Part shown: positions 25,073-37,000 of the stretch, in pieces | How the letters are laid out: each line of letters opens with the position of its first letter | How positions within the stretch are numbered: position 1 is the stretch's first letter | From: Amblyornis subalaris | Taxonomy: Eukaryota > Chordata > Aves > Passeriformes > Ptilonorhynchidae | Reading direction: 5' to 3' | NCBI GenBank assembly: GCA_018881555.1 | Contig: JACAXG010000063.1 | Location: 4,427,930-4,491,929 of the forward strand | DNA length: 64,000 nucleotides | Program-made: the position numbers and the translations under genes | Notes under the pieces: model-generated | The model's input: the letters and a program-made list of their open reading frames with translations, nothing else | Databases searched by the model: none | What the model was told of the DNA's origin: nothing

Positions 25073-28000
25073 GTGAGGGGGCGGCGGGGGGGGGGGCTCC
25101 CTGCTCCCTGCTCCCTGCTCCCTGCTCCCTGCTCCCTGCTCCCTGCTCCCGCAGGACCGCGGGCCGGGCCGCACCTGCGGGCGGCGCCGGCAGCATCCCG
25201 CCCGCGCTCCGCATCCCCGCCGGGACAAAGGAGCCGGGGGCGGCCCTGCCGGGAGCAGCCGCGGCCGGACCTGCGCGCTCCGGGCTGGGCAGCGCCGAGC
25301 CCCGCGACTCGGTGCCCGCCGGCCCCTCGCGGCTCGCCCGGTGCGCATCCCGGCGCTGGGAATGCCCGGGACAGCCGCCCTCCCTCCCGCTGCCGTGCGG
25401 GCACACAGCGAGGCGAAGGTGCCGGCGGATGGTCCGGCTCGGTCCCAGAGTGAGAAAGGAACAGTGCGTGGCGAGGGGAGAGTGAAGGGAAGAGTTCCTC
25501 GATTGTCTTTGTGCGGCAGGAGCTAGGGCACACGAGGGTATCCCAAACCAGGATTCAAAGCTGTAAGAGTCCCGAAAACGTGTGAAGCAGCAGCTTACTT
25601 GTGATGTAATTGCGTGTCTTGGTCTCAAATTGCTGGCCCAGAATGGCACATGACCCGTTTCAAAGCCAGGAACTGAGACCAGACCCCAAGCCATTGTCCA
25701 TATGACTGTCAAAGCACCTTGTCCCTGCACTCTCTTTTCTTGTGTCCTTTTTCTTCCCCTTCCTGTTAAGAATCTTCCTTTCAAGTTCTCTTTTCCTCTC
25801 ATTCAAAAATACATAGTCCAAAAAACCCTATAACTGACAACCCACTGGGGAACCAGACCTTGGTTCACTATAATTAGATAATTTCTGAACTGTTCTTGTC
25901 ACCTGGGCAGTTGCTGAAATCTACCTCTGTCATCCACTTCATTTAGACTGCAAACACATTGAGACAAACCATTCTTTACAATGCTGCAAAGGTGCTTAAT
26001 TATACATAAGGATGTCGTCAAGATTTCTGCCTGTTTTACCCTTCCTATGGTCAGCTCTGGATTGAGGAATGGTCTGTGTACAGCACAAAGTGTGGATTGT
26101 TTGAGCAGCATCTTAGCAGATAAGTGGTTTACACTTAGGAAGATTTGCAGCTGTTGTTTGAAATAAACAGACACACCAAAAAGAGAGATTTTGTCTTGGG
26201 AAAAATCCCGTTGTTCAGCCTGGTTGAACTTGTGGCCTCCTTGCTCTGCTACAGCGGTTGCAAGTAACAAAGGGACGCGATTTATTCTTGATGTTTACAA
26301 GATTCATCCCACAAACAAAGACACTAGGGACTGAAATAGAGAATGAAACTCTGGATGTGTGCACCACCATCTATAGGGCTGCTTCTGTTGGTTTCAAGGG
26401 CTTTTGTATATGTCTCTCTGTCCTGCCAGGATATTTTCTCTTCTTTGTCAAACGGGAAAGTCAGTCTTAACTCTTCAGTGGTTTTCTGTGAAAAACAGAA
26501 AGCTGGGCTCTTGATTGACATCAGCCTGTGCAGATACCAAATTGCCATTAGCCTGCACACTTTTTTCCTCACAGGGACTGACTTTGGCTTAAACAGCCCA
26601 GAGCTCAAGGGTTTAGCTCAGCATTGTTGTTCTAGTGCATTAAAAGAGCTGCTGCAGTCAATGTCTGAGGCAGCTGAGCAAGCGTTCCCATCCAGGGGCG
26701 TCTGTGCTAACAGCACCACACAATTAAACAGGCTGTCCCTGGGGCCTGCACAAGAAGTGTTGCTTGGTGTCTTTTGTGTCATTTTTGCTAGTTTTCAGTT
26801 GTTTGGTTTTTTTAAATTTGGCAGATGGAAGCTGAAGAGGAAGGAGCAAAAAAGCTGTCAGAAGTAAACTTTGAAAATTTACCTCCCAACTACCATAACG
26901 AGTCCAACACGGAAACCAGAGTGGGCAACAGAACCGTTCAGACTCATCAAGAAATTGATAAGGTATGAGAAAACATGTATGTGGTGAGCTGTCCACTCCT
27001 ACACACCTTTTCTTCAAATATCCACAATTTTATGTGTTTATTTACAAAATAATTTAGAGCATAAGCTTTCCTGATGATAATTACTTTGGGGTTTTGTTGT
27101 ATCTTATGTGCTTGACTAGTCATGGTGTTAAGGACACTTGTCATAAAAGGTTAGTGTGAAATAATAATTTATTTTGAAAAAAGGGCCTGCTAAAAATAGG
27201 ACACAGCTACAGCTATTACATGGGTCATAAAAGAGCGACCATCTCCTGCTCAGCTAAATTCTTTACAGTGGCATTTTAAATAGATAAGGAGGTAGCCCTG
27301 TCATGTACTTTCCCCCCTCAGATTAGGGTTTATTAAGAGTGACAGCAAAATGGGAAAAATAGAGGGAGTGGGAGGGGGTTGATTACTGCAGAATGTAGGA
27401 CTGAGAGTAACAAAGGACTAATAAAAACTGTAGTTTGATATTTTGTTCTTTTGCTGTATCAGGTTACAAATAACAAAACTGGATCAACAGTTTTTTCTGA
27501 GACGGTTATTACATCTATAAGAGATGGAGAAAACAAAAGAAATCATGTAAGTGAGCACATTCTTTTCCTTTTGAAAAGCAAACAAATACGTTGGGTTCAT
27601 TGTCCAGAAGACTGAGAGTTCACCTAACAAAATTTTGGAATGTTTTAAAAGACACAAAACCCTTGGGGTAAGCAGTCAAAAATGTTTGTGGGTTTTAATT
27701 AGTTTAACTTAGGAATGTTATGAATTGGAAACAGAATTTCAATGTTGTGGTTAACTGAGGTTTTTTAATATTCAATTTGTCTGTCAAATGTAAATGTTAA
27801 CTAGCAAAGATAGTTACACAGCCCTTTCCAGTGAGTGTGGATAAACCCTTAGTATAACAGTGCTCTTGTCTCCTATAAAAAATCACTTTATAGACTTCTA
27901 ACAGTAGAAAATAACCCCAAATCATCTATTTATGAGGAATCTGTGGAACAATATGTGGCTCTTTTTGCTTTTCAGCCTAACACAGTGATGGACAACTGGT

Positions 28001-31000
28001 TATAAAATGTCACTTTGAGGAAGGCAGGGAGAGAGGTGTGACATTAAATCCCCATCCCCTGGAAAATATGGTTGTTTAAGGATTCTTAAAGAAGTTTTAA
28101 AGATCAAGAATATTCTTTACCTGAGTCTTGCAAACACAGGTACATTTCCTAAGCATCTGTAGTCACATGAGAAATTCAGCACACACCACTGCTTAGAAGA
28201 ATTGTTAGGTTTTCTTTGGCTGTAGTCTTACCAAAATGGACTTTTTTTTTGTCCTCTGCTTGAGACTGGGCTTTCCAGGTTTCCTCTGATAGCTGGCTTC
28301 ATCTGAGTAATAGTTTGTGGTTTGATTTAGTTTAACATGCCCTGGCTTTTTTTAGAGTGACTTACTTCCAGTTCTTTCACAGAAGAAACTCTGTAACTAT
28401 GTTATAAAACATTGGAAAAAAGAAAAAATTATGGCAGTAGTTATTAGTGCCTCATTTCTGCTATCATCCTCTATAAAGTTTTCCATCTTTCAGCTCGTAT
28501 TTTTATACTGCTATTTAAGTTTGAAAATGGCAAGTAGTAAAATATAGCATACACAAGCAACTTCTATTTGGCAAAACTTACAGCTTAAGTGAAAAGTCAA
28601 GGTACAAAATCAGTTGCCACCATTCTAAACTACAGCTGATTTTATGCAAAGTGTTAACATACTACACAGTGCTTTTCAATGAGAGTATGTGTAATGAAGG
28701 CAATCCAAATGGGTTTTTTTCAAGTAAACATGATCATAGTCTTCAAATTCAGTGTAAAAAGGCGAATTTTTTAGCCTTTTTAGCTCACTTATCACACAGC
28801 ATTAGTGATGTTTCAAAATGTATTTGTCTTGCCTGTGGTGTCTAATCATTCTTCACAGCTGTAAAAATTATTTCTAGATCAGCTTTCTCCAAGGTTCGTA
28901 CAAAGTTCCTTATAAGCTTCATATATCAAGGTACAGCTGCGTTTTCCATATGGGAAGTTTGCCTCACTTACCGAGCCAGTGCTGCATCCAGAACCCCTAC
29001 TGTTATTAGTGTTCCAGCTGAAGAACTTGAGGGCTGAATACAAATTTTTGTCAAACTTCATGGTGGCAGCCTTTATGCAGCTCTGAAGCAAGAATAATCA
29101 GAGCTGATCCCGTTAGCTCCTAATCACTCAAATCCCGCGGCGCCTCATTCAGCAACATCCTCGCTGCAGCAGCTGCTGCTGAAACAGAACTGCAGTTGTT
29201 AATGTTTATTTCCCCTCTCACACTCATTTTAAACTTTCAGCATGCCTATGGTACAAACACCTTATTTAGAGGTTGCCAGCTCAGAGTAAAAGCTAAACGA
29301 GAAAAGCAACCTACAGATGGACTTGGTCGTTATTTAAGGAAAGCAGGCAATTAACTTGACTAAGAGGTGCCTAACAGAAGTAAATCTGAAAATGCTTGAG
29401 CACTTTAAACGTTAAGGAGGAATATGAATCACTTTTGGTAATACAAGGGTGAAGAAATATTTTAGGAGTAATGCAATTAAGAATTGGAAAATTTGGGTTA
29501 CAGCAAGGAAAAAAGTTCTGCTGAGGAGAGATCTACNGAGTAGAGGAAAAATTTTGTCCAAATTAAAAAGCACTGTTGCTTGGATCTGTAAACTTAAGGT
29601 AAAAGTATTGGGAAATGAGTTGCAGAAAACTTTGCACTGGGCCCTTAGGTAATTTTTATATACACCAATTTTCATACCTCAAGTTTTGTGTGACAATATG
29701 ATATGTCCCAGTCACTCTCCAGGCCACAGACTCCACAAACCAATAGGTGGTGGAAGAGTAATTCCACCAGTTTCACAGGTTCAGTTTATAGGCTTAGCTT
29801 GTAAAATTTAAGGATTCCCACAGCTCCTGCACTTCAGGTACAAATTTGGGTGGTAAATAGAAGAATTTTCCGAACACCTTCACAAACCACCTGCTCTGAA
29901 ATTTAAACACTATACAATTTATGGCTGCAGTAATTTGTAATAAGTGGAACTCTAGACTCCCTCAGTTTAAATTTATTTTCTAAGCCGAGTTGTAAGCCTG
30001 TGAAATCACTGAAAGTTTTTCATGTGACATTTTTGGGCTTTGAGAGATGACACAAAAGCCTCACAAGAAGGCAAAGATGTGTCTGCATTGCAATAATAAA
30101 TCCACTTACTTTCTGGAAGGAAATTCAGCACTGGAGAAGCAGCTTTGTGGAAAATACGTTGTGCCTGCTTTTTAAGTCACAGTACTTATCCCCCTGAAGC
30201 AGGTACAAACACACACCCAAATAGTGCATGTAAATATATATAAGCATGTACACATGCATAAAGTGCAGCTAAACTGTTAAAGGAACACGAGGCAAAATCT
30301 TCCACACCCAGACTTTTCCTTTCAGACAGTATTTCTTCCTGGCCTTGCATCACAGAAGCATTTTCTTCAGACTGCTCTGTGTTACTGGACGGCTCCTCTG
30401 ACAGTGNTTTTGTGGCCAGGAGGCTATCGGTATTTTAAGTCTCCAGGAGAGGAGTTGGGCTGTTTGCCATTTCTGGCATTGCAGTCCAGTTCCTCAGAGG
30501 TGCTGCGTTATTGGGAGGCCCCATTTACATTCCCAGACTCACATTCACTTTCTCAGATGTCAGTGAGGGCTGGCAGTCACCCCTATAGAAGTCAGGCTTC
30601 AATCCAGCAGTCTTTAAAGAGGCCAAACACAGGCAAGACGTAGCTGGATGGGCATAAAATCTGTGGAGAGTTTGACATCCATTTGTTCCTGGATTAAAGG
30701 CTCAAATGCTCTATAATTTACTTCTCCAGGGAACACTGGTTAGCTTGCAAATTAATAGAGTATTTTCGGTCAAAAGTTGAAGTATAGAGCACAGCAAAAA
30801 TAACAGCATTCCTTATTGTCCTATGAAAATCAATATATTTTCTAGCTTGTTGGCTAGACCTGTTTCAGTTGTGACACATTAGCCTAAACAATGGAAAGCA
30901 AGGATGAAAGATAGAGGGAAACAATATTGGTACTGGTAAGATTTGCTGCACAAGGATTAGTTGTATTTCTCACTCCCATTCAGAGTAGTATTTTATATAA

Positions 31001-34000
31001 GGTCTGTCTTCTAATTTGAAGCTAATGTACCTTTTTTCTTGTCTCTAGTAATTAGATAAATAATATGAAAAGCAATACCTTCTTTTTAGCGAGGTTATTT
31101 TTTGTGGGTTTTGTTTTTCGGATTTTTGTCCTAATTTTAAAAGAAGCGCATCTGGTAGCTTTCAATTCTCTCTCTTGAAAGAGATTTTTAAAGATGCTGA
31201 TATCTAGGGGTTGTGAACCAGGGACCTGGAGAAGTATCACACATTTCTCGTTTGACTTTGGCACTGTGGAACCCATTCCTTTCTTTTGCTTGTCCTTGGT
31301 GGCAGAGGCTGTTGAGGGCACGGCTGTGCCTTCTCAGTGCTTAGTTACAGAGCACAGGTCAAAGTTTCTTTTGGGAGGGTGAGGAGATCTGCCAAGGGTG
31401 TGCAGGGTGCTTGCTCTTCCTCCACAAAGGCGGATGTGTGCCTGTGTGCAAATTTGGGACCCACCTTCTGCAAACACAGCAGCTGGTTAGTGAGTGATTT
31501 CAGACACCATCAGGTCCTTAGGAGAGAGACCCTGTGATGCCAGACCTTTATTTCCATGCTAAAAGCTGCTGTTTGCACCCCTGAAGCTCTGGGCAGGGAG
31601 AAGGGCATCACTGTGAATCTGCTTTTACAGGCTGACCNGGCGGGTTCTGGTTTATCTGTACGGATAGAATGGATGGCGTCCCTTTTATAACAGCCTCATT
31701 GAAACCTTTTCTCAGCCTTTGTCTTTCGTCTCACGGTAAAGTAGTAAAAAGAAAGAAAATAGCTCCATTTCCCCATTTTCTAGAAGCTGTAGCACTTCAA
31801 GATCCCACTTCTCTGCTGATATCCAGAACTGCCTAAGTAACCACGTGATTCCTATTTGGGCAAGTTGTATATGATTGCACCAAAGGTGTTCTCAGCCACA
31901 TGTACTGGAGTTGCTCTCTTTGAGGCTCATACTGCTCCAGGGAGAGGAGTTCCTACCAGTGCTCAATAGAAAGGAAGCTTTGGAAATTGAGAAGAAAGCA
32001 TTGATGGAATGGAAATTGCAATTTTTCCATCAGCAGCACTGCAGGAGAGGAGTCAGTGGCAGAAATTTGAAAATGCAGCATCTTGGTGTTGACTTCTGCT
32101 CCTTGATGGAGGACCTCAAGGGAGGACACTTGTTTTGGGCAGTCTTAATTTGGGTCCAATTTTTTTGTTTCATTTTTCACAGAACTTTTAGTCCCTGGTG
32201 ACTTGCACTCAACAACCTTGAACTATCAATAGACACAGAAAGTGCATTCCTGGGTTGGAATCCTGGTCTCTGTCTAGCCAAAAATCATGTAGTGTCTAAA
32301 TCTGGTAGTTTTTGTATATTTAATAATTTAATTCCTTAGTACTCTAAGTTTGCTTTTGTGTTAGCTGTCCAGCCTGCTCTGCTCCATGATTCACGTCTGG
32401 ATAAATACAATTCTTTTCACAACACCCACCCTTTAGGTAATTCTTAGTGTAGAAGTAGATAAGGTAAATGTACTTGTTTAGAGAGCCATGTCTCCTCAGA
32501 CAGGCAGGGCTAGACATTTTCAACCAATTCTTAGTATTTTACTGAACCTCGTTTTTTTTTTTCCCTTTTCAGTTTCAGTCTTGGCAATGTAGAATACAAA
32601 GCTTTGGGGCAAGTGCAAGTGGCTCATGAGTCCAAGTAGATTGTGTTTGTTAGAGCAGAAAATGATGTGGAGAAGGGTGCAAAGGGAAAGAGGATTTAGT
32701 CAAAGATGAGAAGCATTGTTCAATTAGCATTTTGAATTGCTCTTATTAATCTGGAATACTTTCAGGCTGTGAATCTTGTAGAGAGGGACTTTGAAAAACA
32801 TGTGTCATCTCTGATCCTGCGTCAAGAAACTTCTCTGAGGAAGAAGGTGGGGAATCTCTGTAATTGCCAGCTGGTGACACACTCCTCATTGCCCACACCT
32901 TTGTTTCCTAAACTTAGTCCATTCTGAGTGGGTGTGTTTTCTCTCNGAGGATGCTGTGTAGAAAGTTGTGGGTCCACAGAGAGAAGCAGGAGTGCACAGT
33001 GTGTGCAAACATCAGGTGTTTTGTAACGCTATAGTGGTGCAGTGGCCCCGGTGTGGGAAGTGAGACTGCAGTTTCCATGGACTCAGCTCTCAGGCTCGGT
33101 GACCCTGAGCAAACAAGCAGGTGGGAACAGCTGCTAGACCTTATCAGAGGGGAGAGAAACAAGGTGCCTTTTGCTGAGAGNTGAGGCAAACCAGGCAGGT
33201 GTTTGGGCTGAAAACACAACAAGCAAAGGTCAGAGAACACAGATCACTATCACTTTTTTTTTTTTTTTTTGCTCTTAAATAGTGGCTTAGATTTCCAGGC
33301 AAGTAACTGATGCAACAGCAAAAGGGTTACTCCTAATTAAAGGTATCAAATCCTGGTCTTGTTTGTATCAGTGGGAGTCTGGAGTAATTCAGATAACTTA
33401 AGTAAATTTACTTTGTTAGGAATNAAAAAAATAATTAAAGAAGTGACTAGGATTCCTTTCATATTTCCTATTAGTCTAGCTTAGTGTAAGCTGGGATTTT
33501 TTTATGTCGAGTTAGGGAAACAAAACTCTGTAGTACCAGCAGATATTCTAAAAGTAACATTCCTCATTAGCAATTCCAATCCATACCTGTGTTTAGAATT
33601 GTTAAAAAATTTGCCAGATCCTCATGTGCTGTAATGTGATATTTCTATTCCAGTTAAACTCCAAAGAAAAAGAATATTTTTATGCAAAATCAGGTTGCCT
33701 GAAGAGCCACCTCCCTGTTTTTATCTATCTGGACTATTACCCTTTGAGTAGTGAAGAGAGAAAGATTTCCTTGTAATAAATTTCTCCTTACCCTTATTCC
33801 AAAAACAAGCTATTGCTGTAACACAGTGACAGTGCCTAGAATTGATTCAATGTTATAGGCATGGTTGGTAAAAGCAGATTGGTAAACCAGTAAGTTCTCC
33901 TGAAGGCTACAAAACAAACTTTCTCTGACAGTCAGTGCTTCAGCAGTGGCCACCTGAGCACCATGCACCACTTCTAAAGCTCACAGAATTCTTGTCAGTT

Positions 34001-37000
34001 GTGGAAATAAATTCTGGCTTGTCTGAAGCTTTCCATGTGCTGGGAGGAATGAAGCTTCCNGCTTCTCCCTTGTTTGCACATTGGTTGCTACAACTCTTCT
34101 GCCAACAAGCCNTGGTAAGGGAGCAGTGTAAGTCAAAGGGAGGTTGTTTGCCTTTTCCCTGGTTTTGGTTCAGTTTTCCCACACTTAACATGCTGAGTTT
34201 AGGGATCCAAGGCTATGCAGTTGTCTTTTACAGATCATGTCCAAGTTGTAGGGAGATACAGAAACAGATCGCTATGAATGCTTTGACTTTCTGCCTCTTC
34301 TAGATCAACCCATTTATTCTAAGAGAAATGAAATGTGGGTTGTTTTTTTTTTTATTTTTAATTTCTCTTTAAGGTAACATATAGTCAGGAGATTGAATCT
34401 TTTTTGTGGGCTGGTGNCAATTTTGTCATCTAGTGACGTCTGTTAAGAGATCATAGTATGGATTATCTTTATTAAGCATTCATCAGCGGTCTTTCTTTCC
34501 TCTTGCCGTACACATGTAGCAAATTAATCATGAGAGAAAAGCTTTAAGGCAAATGAGAATTTTTTTCCACTGGTTTTGATTACATGACTTAATCCATTGG
34601 CTCCAGCAGCTGCTTATATGAGATTTTAGCTGAAACCATGTTATCTAATTAAGCAGCAAGCCTTGGCTGGTGGGGTAACAACAGTAGCGAAGGCTTTAGG
34701 AAATACAGGCTACAGCATTGGATGTAAAGCACAAATATTTTATCTCTTCATTTTTTATTTACATCTGTNACAATCTTAGAATGGTTGNGATACAAAGGAT
34801 ACAGATGCNTGGGTTAAATCTGCAGCTGGTTACATCTGTGTCGTCATATGTAAGTGGCAGAATGGCACCAGTTTGCTGTGGCTGGGAGGTTGGCCCAGGA
34901 GCACATCATTCCATATATGATGAGCCTAAGTCTTATCTAACCTCTGCCTGGACTTCAGGAGGGTTAGATTCAACAAAATCCAAAGAATGATACTGGTTTT
35001 ATACCAGTGAGTAGGAGGAGAGAGAATGAATGGGATTGGTGATTGCTCAGCCTTCTGTGCAGTTGTTTAGAGTCAGGAAGATGTGTGAGATGCTGCTAGT
35101 TCAGCTTGATGGTGTTTCGGACTATGATATACTAAGATAAAGTATGGAAATGGAAGGAAAGTGGTGAATTGAAGTTGTTTCTGTTTAGTTCTCTTTCATC
35201 AAAGGTTTGGCAAATGTGAGCCAGAAAGAAACAAAGAATAGTACTGTAGAGTGGTGGCTTCAAATGCATTCCCTCAAGAAATGCATTTCTGTATCAGCTG
35301 AAGTTAGTCTTGACTCTGCCCTTCCTCACATGTGATTCACAAACAGCATTTTGCCATCTTTGTGGAGTGAGTGTGTGCGTGGCCTTTGGAGGGGCTGAGT
35401 CACTGTGGTAGCACTGAGGGGCACCACGCTGGTGAGTGCATCGGCTGCCAGCTCATGGCTGTTCACTGCAGCTTACAGGGAGAACCCCCCTCCGCCTGTT
35501 CTACCTGTCCCCATTCTCACCTTCAGAACAAATCCACTTCTCCCTTCCAGTCAGTAATNTATTGTAATACAGCATAATTGTACAAAAGATACACTGGGTG
35601 GGGTGGGAATTTTGGATCTGTTTACTTGTTATTCTGTCTGGAAATGACTCAGATCCTGTTCGTGAATTTATATCACATGAGGAATCCCTCAAACTTCTTT
35701 GCTTAGAAAGTCCAGGGGGAGGAAGAAGTGTCTTAGGGCATGTAGAGAGTTTGACATCATGGTGTCAGGCAAAGGGGAGCTTTAGTGGTTTTGCCGTGTC
35801 TGAGATATTTCACAGCTGTCTGCAAAGGAAAGTTTTGGTCCCCTAGTAGGTGTTGGTCTGGGACTTCATCCGTGGTGGAAATCTGTAGCACATTCGTATT
35901 CTTAAGTCCCCTTTGGAAAGACAAGAAGAGTGTGCTGAAGACCCTTTTTCCTTTCTTCCTCATTGGAGTTTGTTTATGAAGTGGAATGAATATTCATGAG
36001 TAGTCATTATCTCATGTTGCTGATATCCTCTAGGCACATGATTTCAGATGGAAAATTAAATTAAGGGAACAATAAAAAAACAAAGGCTCTTTTGTAATCC
36101 CAACAAATGCCCCACAGAGAAGGTCTTGAAGAAGCTTCAAAGAGTCAACACCTATCACCCAGATGCCTGCTTCATCCTTAGGTAGACATTGAACTCATGA
36201 TCCCAAAATCCTCTGGAGATGATTTATTCCAATGCTATTGCTGGAATTTAAACCCCTTCTTCTTCCATCTATAGCTCATGGAAAGTAAATTATTCCATTT
36301 CTTCTCCAGTAACAGCAGTCTCCCACTCTCTCAACTCTGCCACAGGCAAAATCCATTGTAGGTGAAGCCTTACCAATGTGTTTCTGTTCTAGGATTATTA
36401 TCTTTGGCTGACACCTTAAACACAGTTAATAAGTCTGTTGAAACTGTAGACTACCAAAAAAAGTATATTATATAAGAACAAAGCACGTAAGATTCAGAGT
36501 TTGAAATACGTTTCTGTGAGGGATAGGGCACAGGTCAGCATTTTACTCTCAGTGTGCCACTCTTAATTTGGTGATTAAGATTAGCCAGCAGCTATTAAGT
36601 ACAGAAATCTTGTTTTCAAAGGTTTTCCTTTTCTCACAGCTGTTTCACATCCTAGCTGCTTACAGCTACTCCGTGTTGTTTTGCCTTTACAAATTTACAA
36701 AATTTACATAGTTCAGTAGTGAATCATGGAAACTTTGTAGCTGCCAATTGCAGAGACAAGGGCGGCCTGCATTAAAATGCAGCTCCCAGGGAACATCATT
36801 ACATCAAAGCTGTGTCTTTGTCTGATTACTGCTACTTACAACTACTGGCACTTCAGAGCTTTGTAGCACAGTTCCACAGTGGTTCCACAGCTGCTACTGG
36901 ATCTGAAGACATTCAGAATAAAACTCAAGATCTCTTAGACCACAAGTGTTTAGACACATCTTCTGCTTATCAGAGGTCAAAGAATTGTTGTTCTCCAATT

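Larger units (their letters stand above)
24735..25450 (+). promoter_or_regulatory. DKK3: CpG island / DKK3 promoter region
   Basis: An abrupt change from AT-rich flanks to extremely GC- and CpG-rich sequence that spans the start of DKK3 and the first part of intron 1. Upstream of the ATG are several GC-box (Sp1-type) cores, for example at 24741, 24812 and 24829. There is no TATA box, as expected for a CpG-island promoter. A small palindrome (CCCCGG G CCGGGG) lies at 24781-24793. The transcription start cannot be placed from sequence alone. In mammals this promoter is known to be methylation-silenced in tumours; whether that applies here is inference. Confidence 0.8.

Noticed and set aside
24556..25802. 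Long minus-strand ORFs (up to 343 codons) across the CpG island
   Set aside because: GC-rich sequence has few stop codons, so long chance ORFs are expected. They are antisense to DKK3 exon 1, Pro/Ala/Arg-rich, and one contains peptide repeats from the heptamer array.
26343..26867. 174-codon ORF running into DKK3 exon 2
   Set aside because: It is in a different frame from exon 2 and ends in a Lys-rich out-of-frame reading of the exon.
33247..33271. Long poly-T run as a sign of a processed pseudogene or minus-strand retrocopy
   Set aside because: No gene-like sequence adjoins it and no target-site duplication was seen, so it is treated as a simple repeat.
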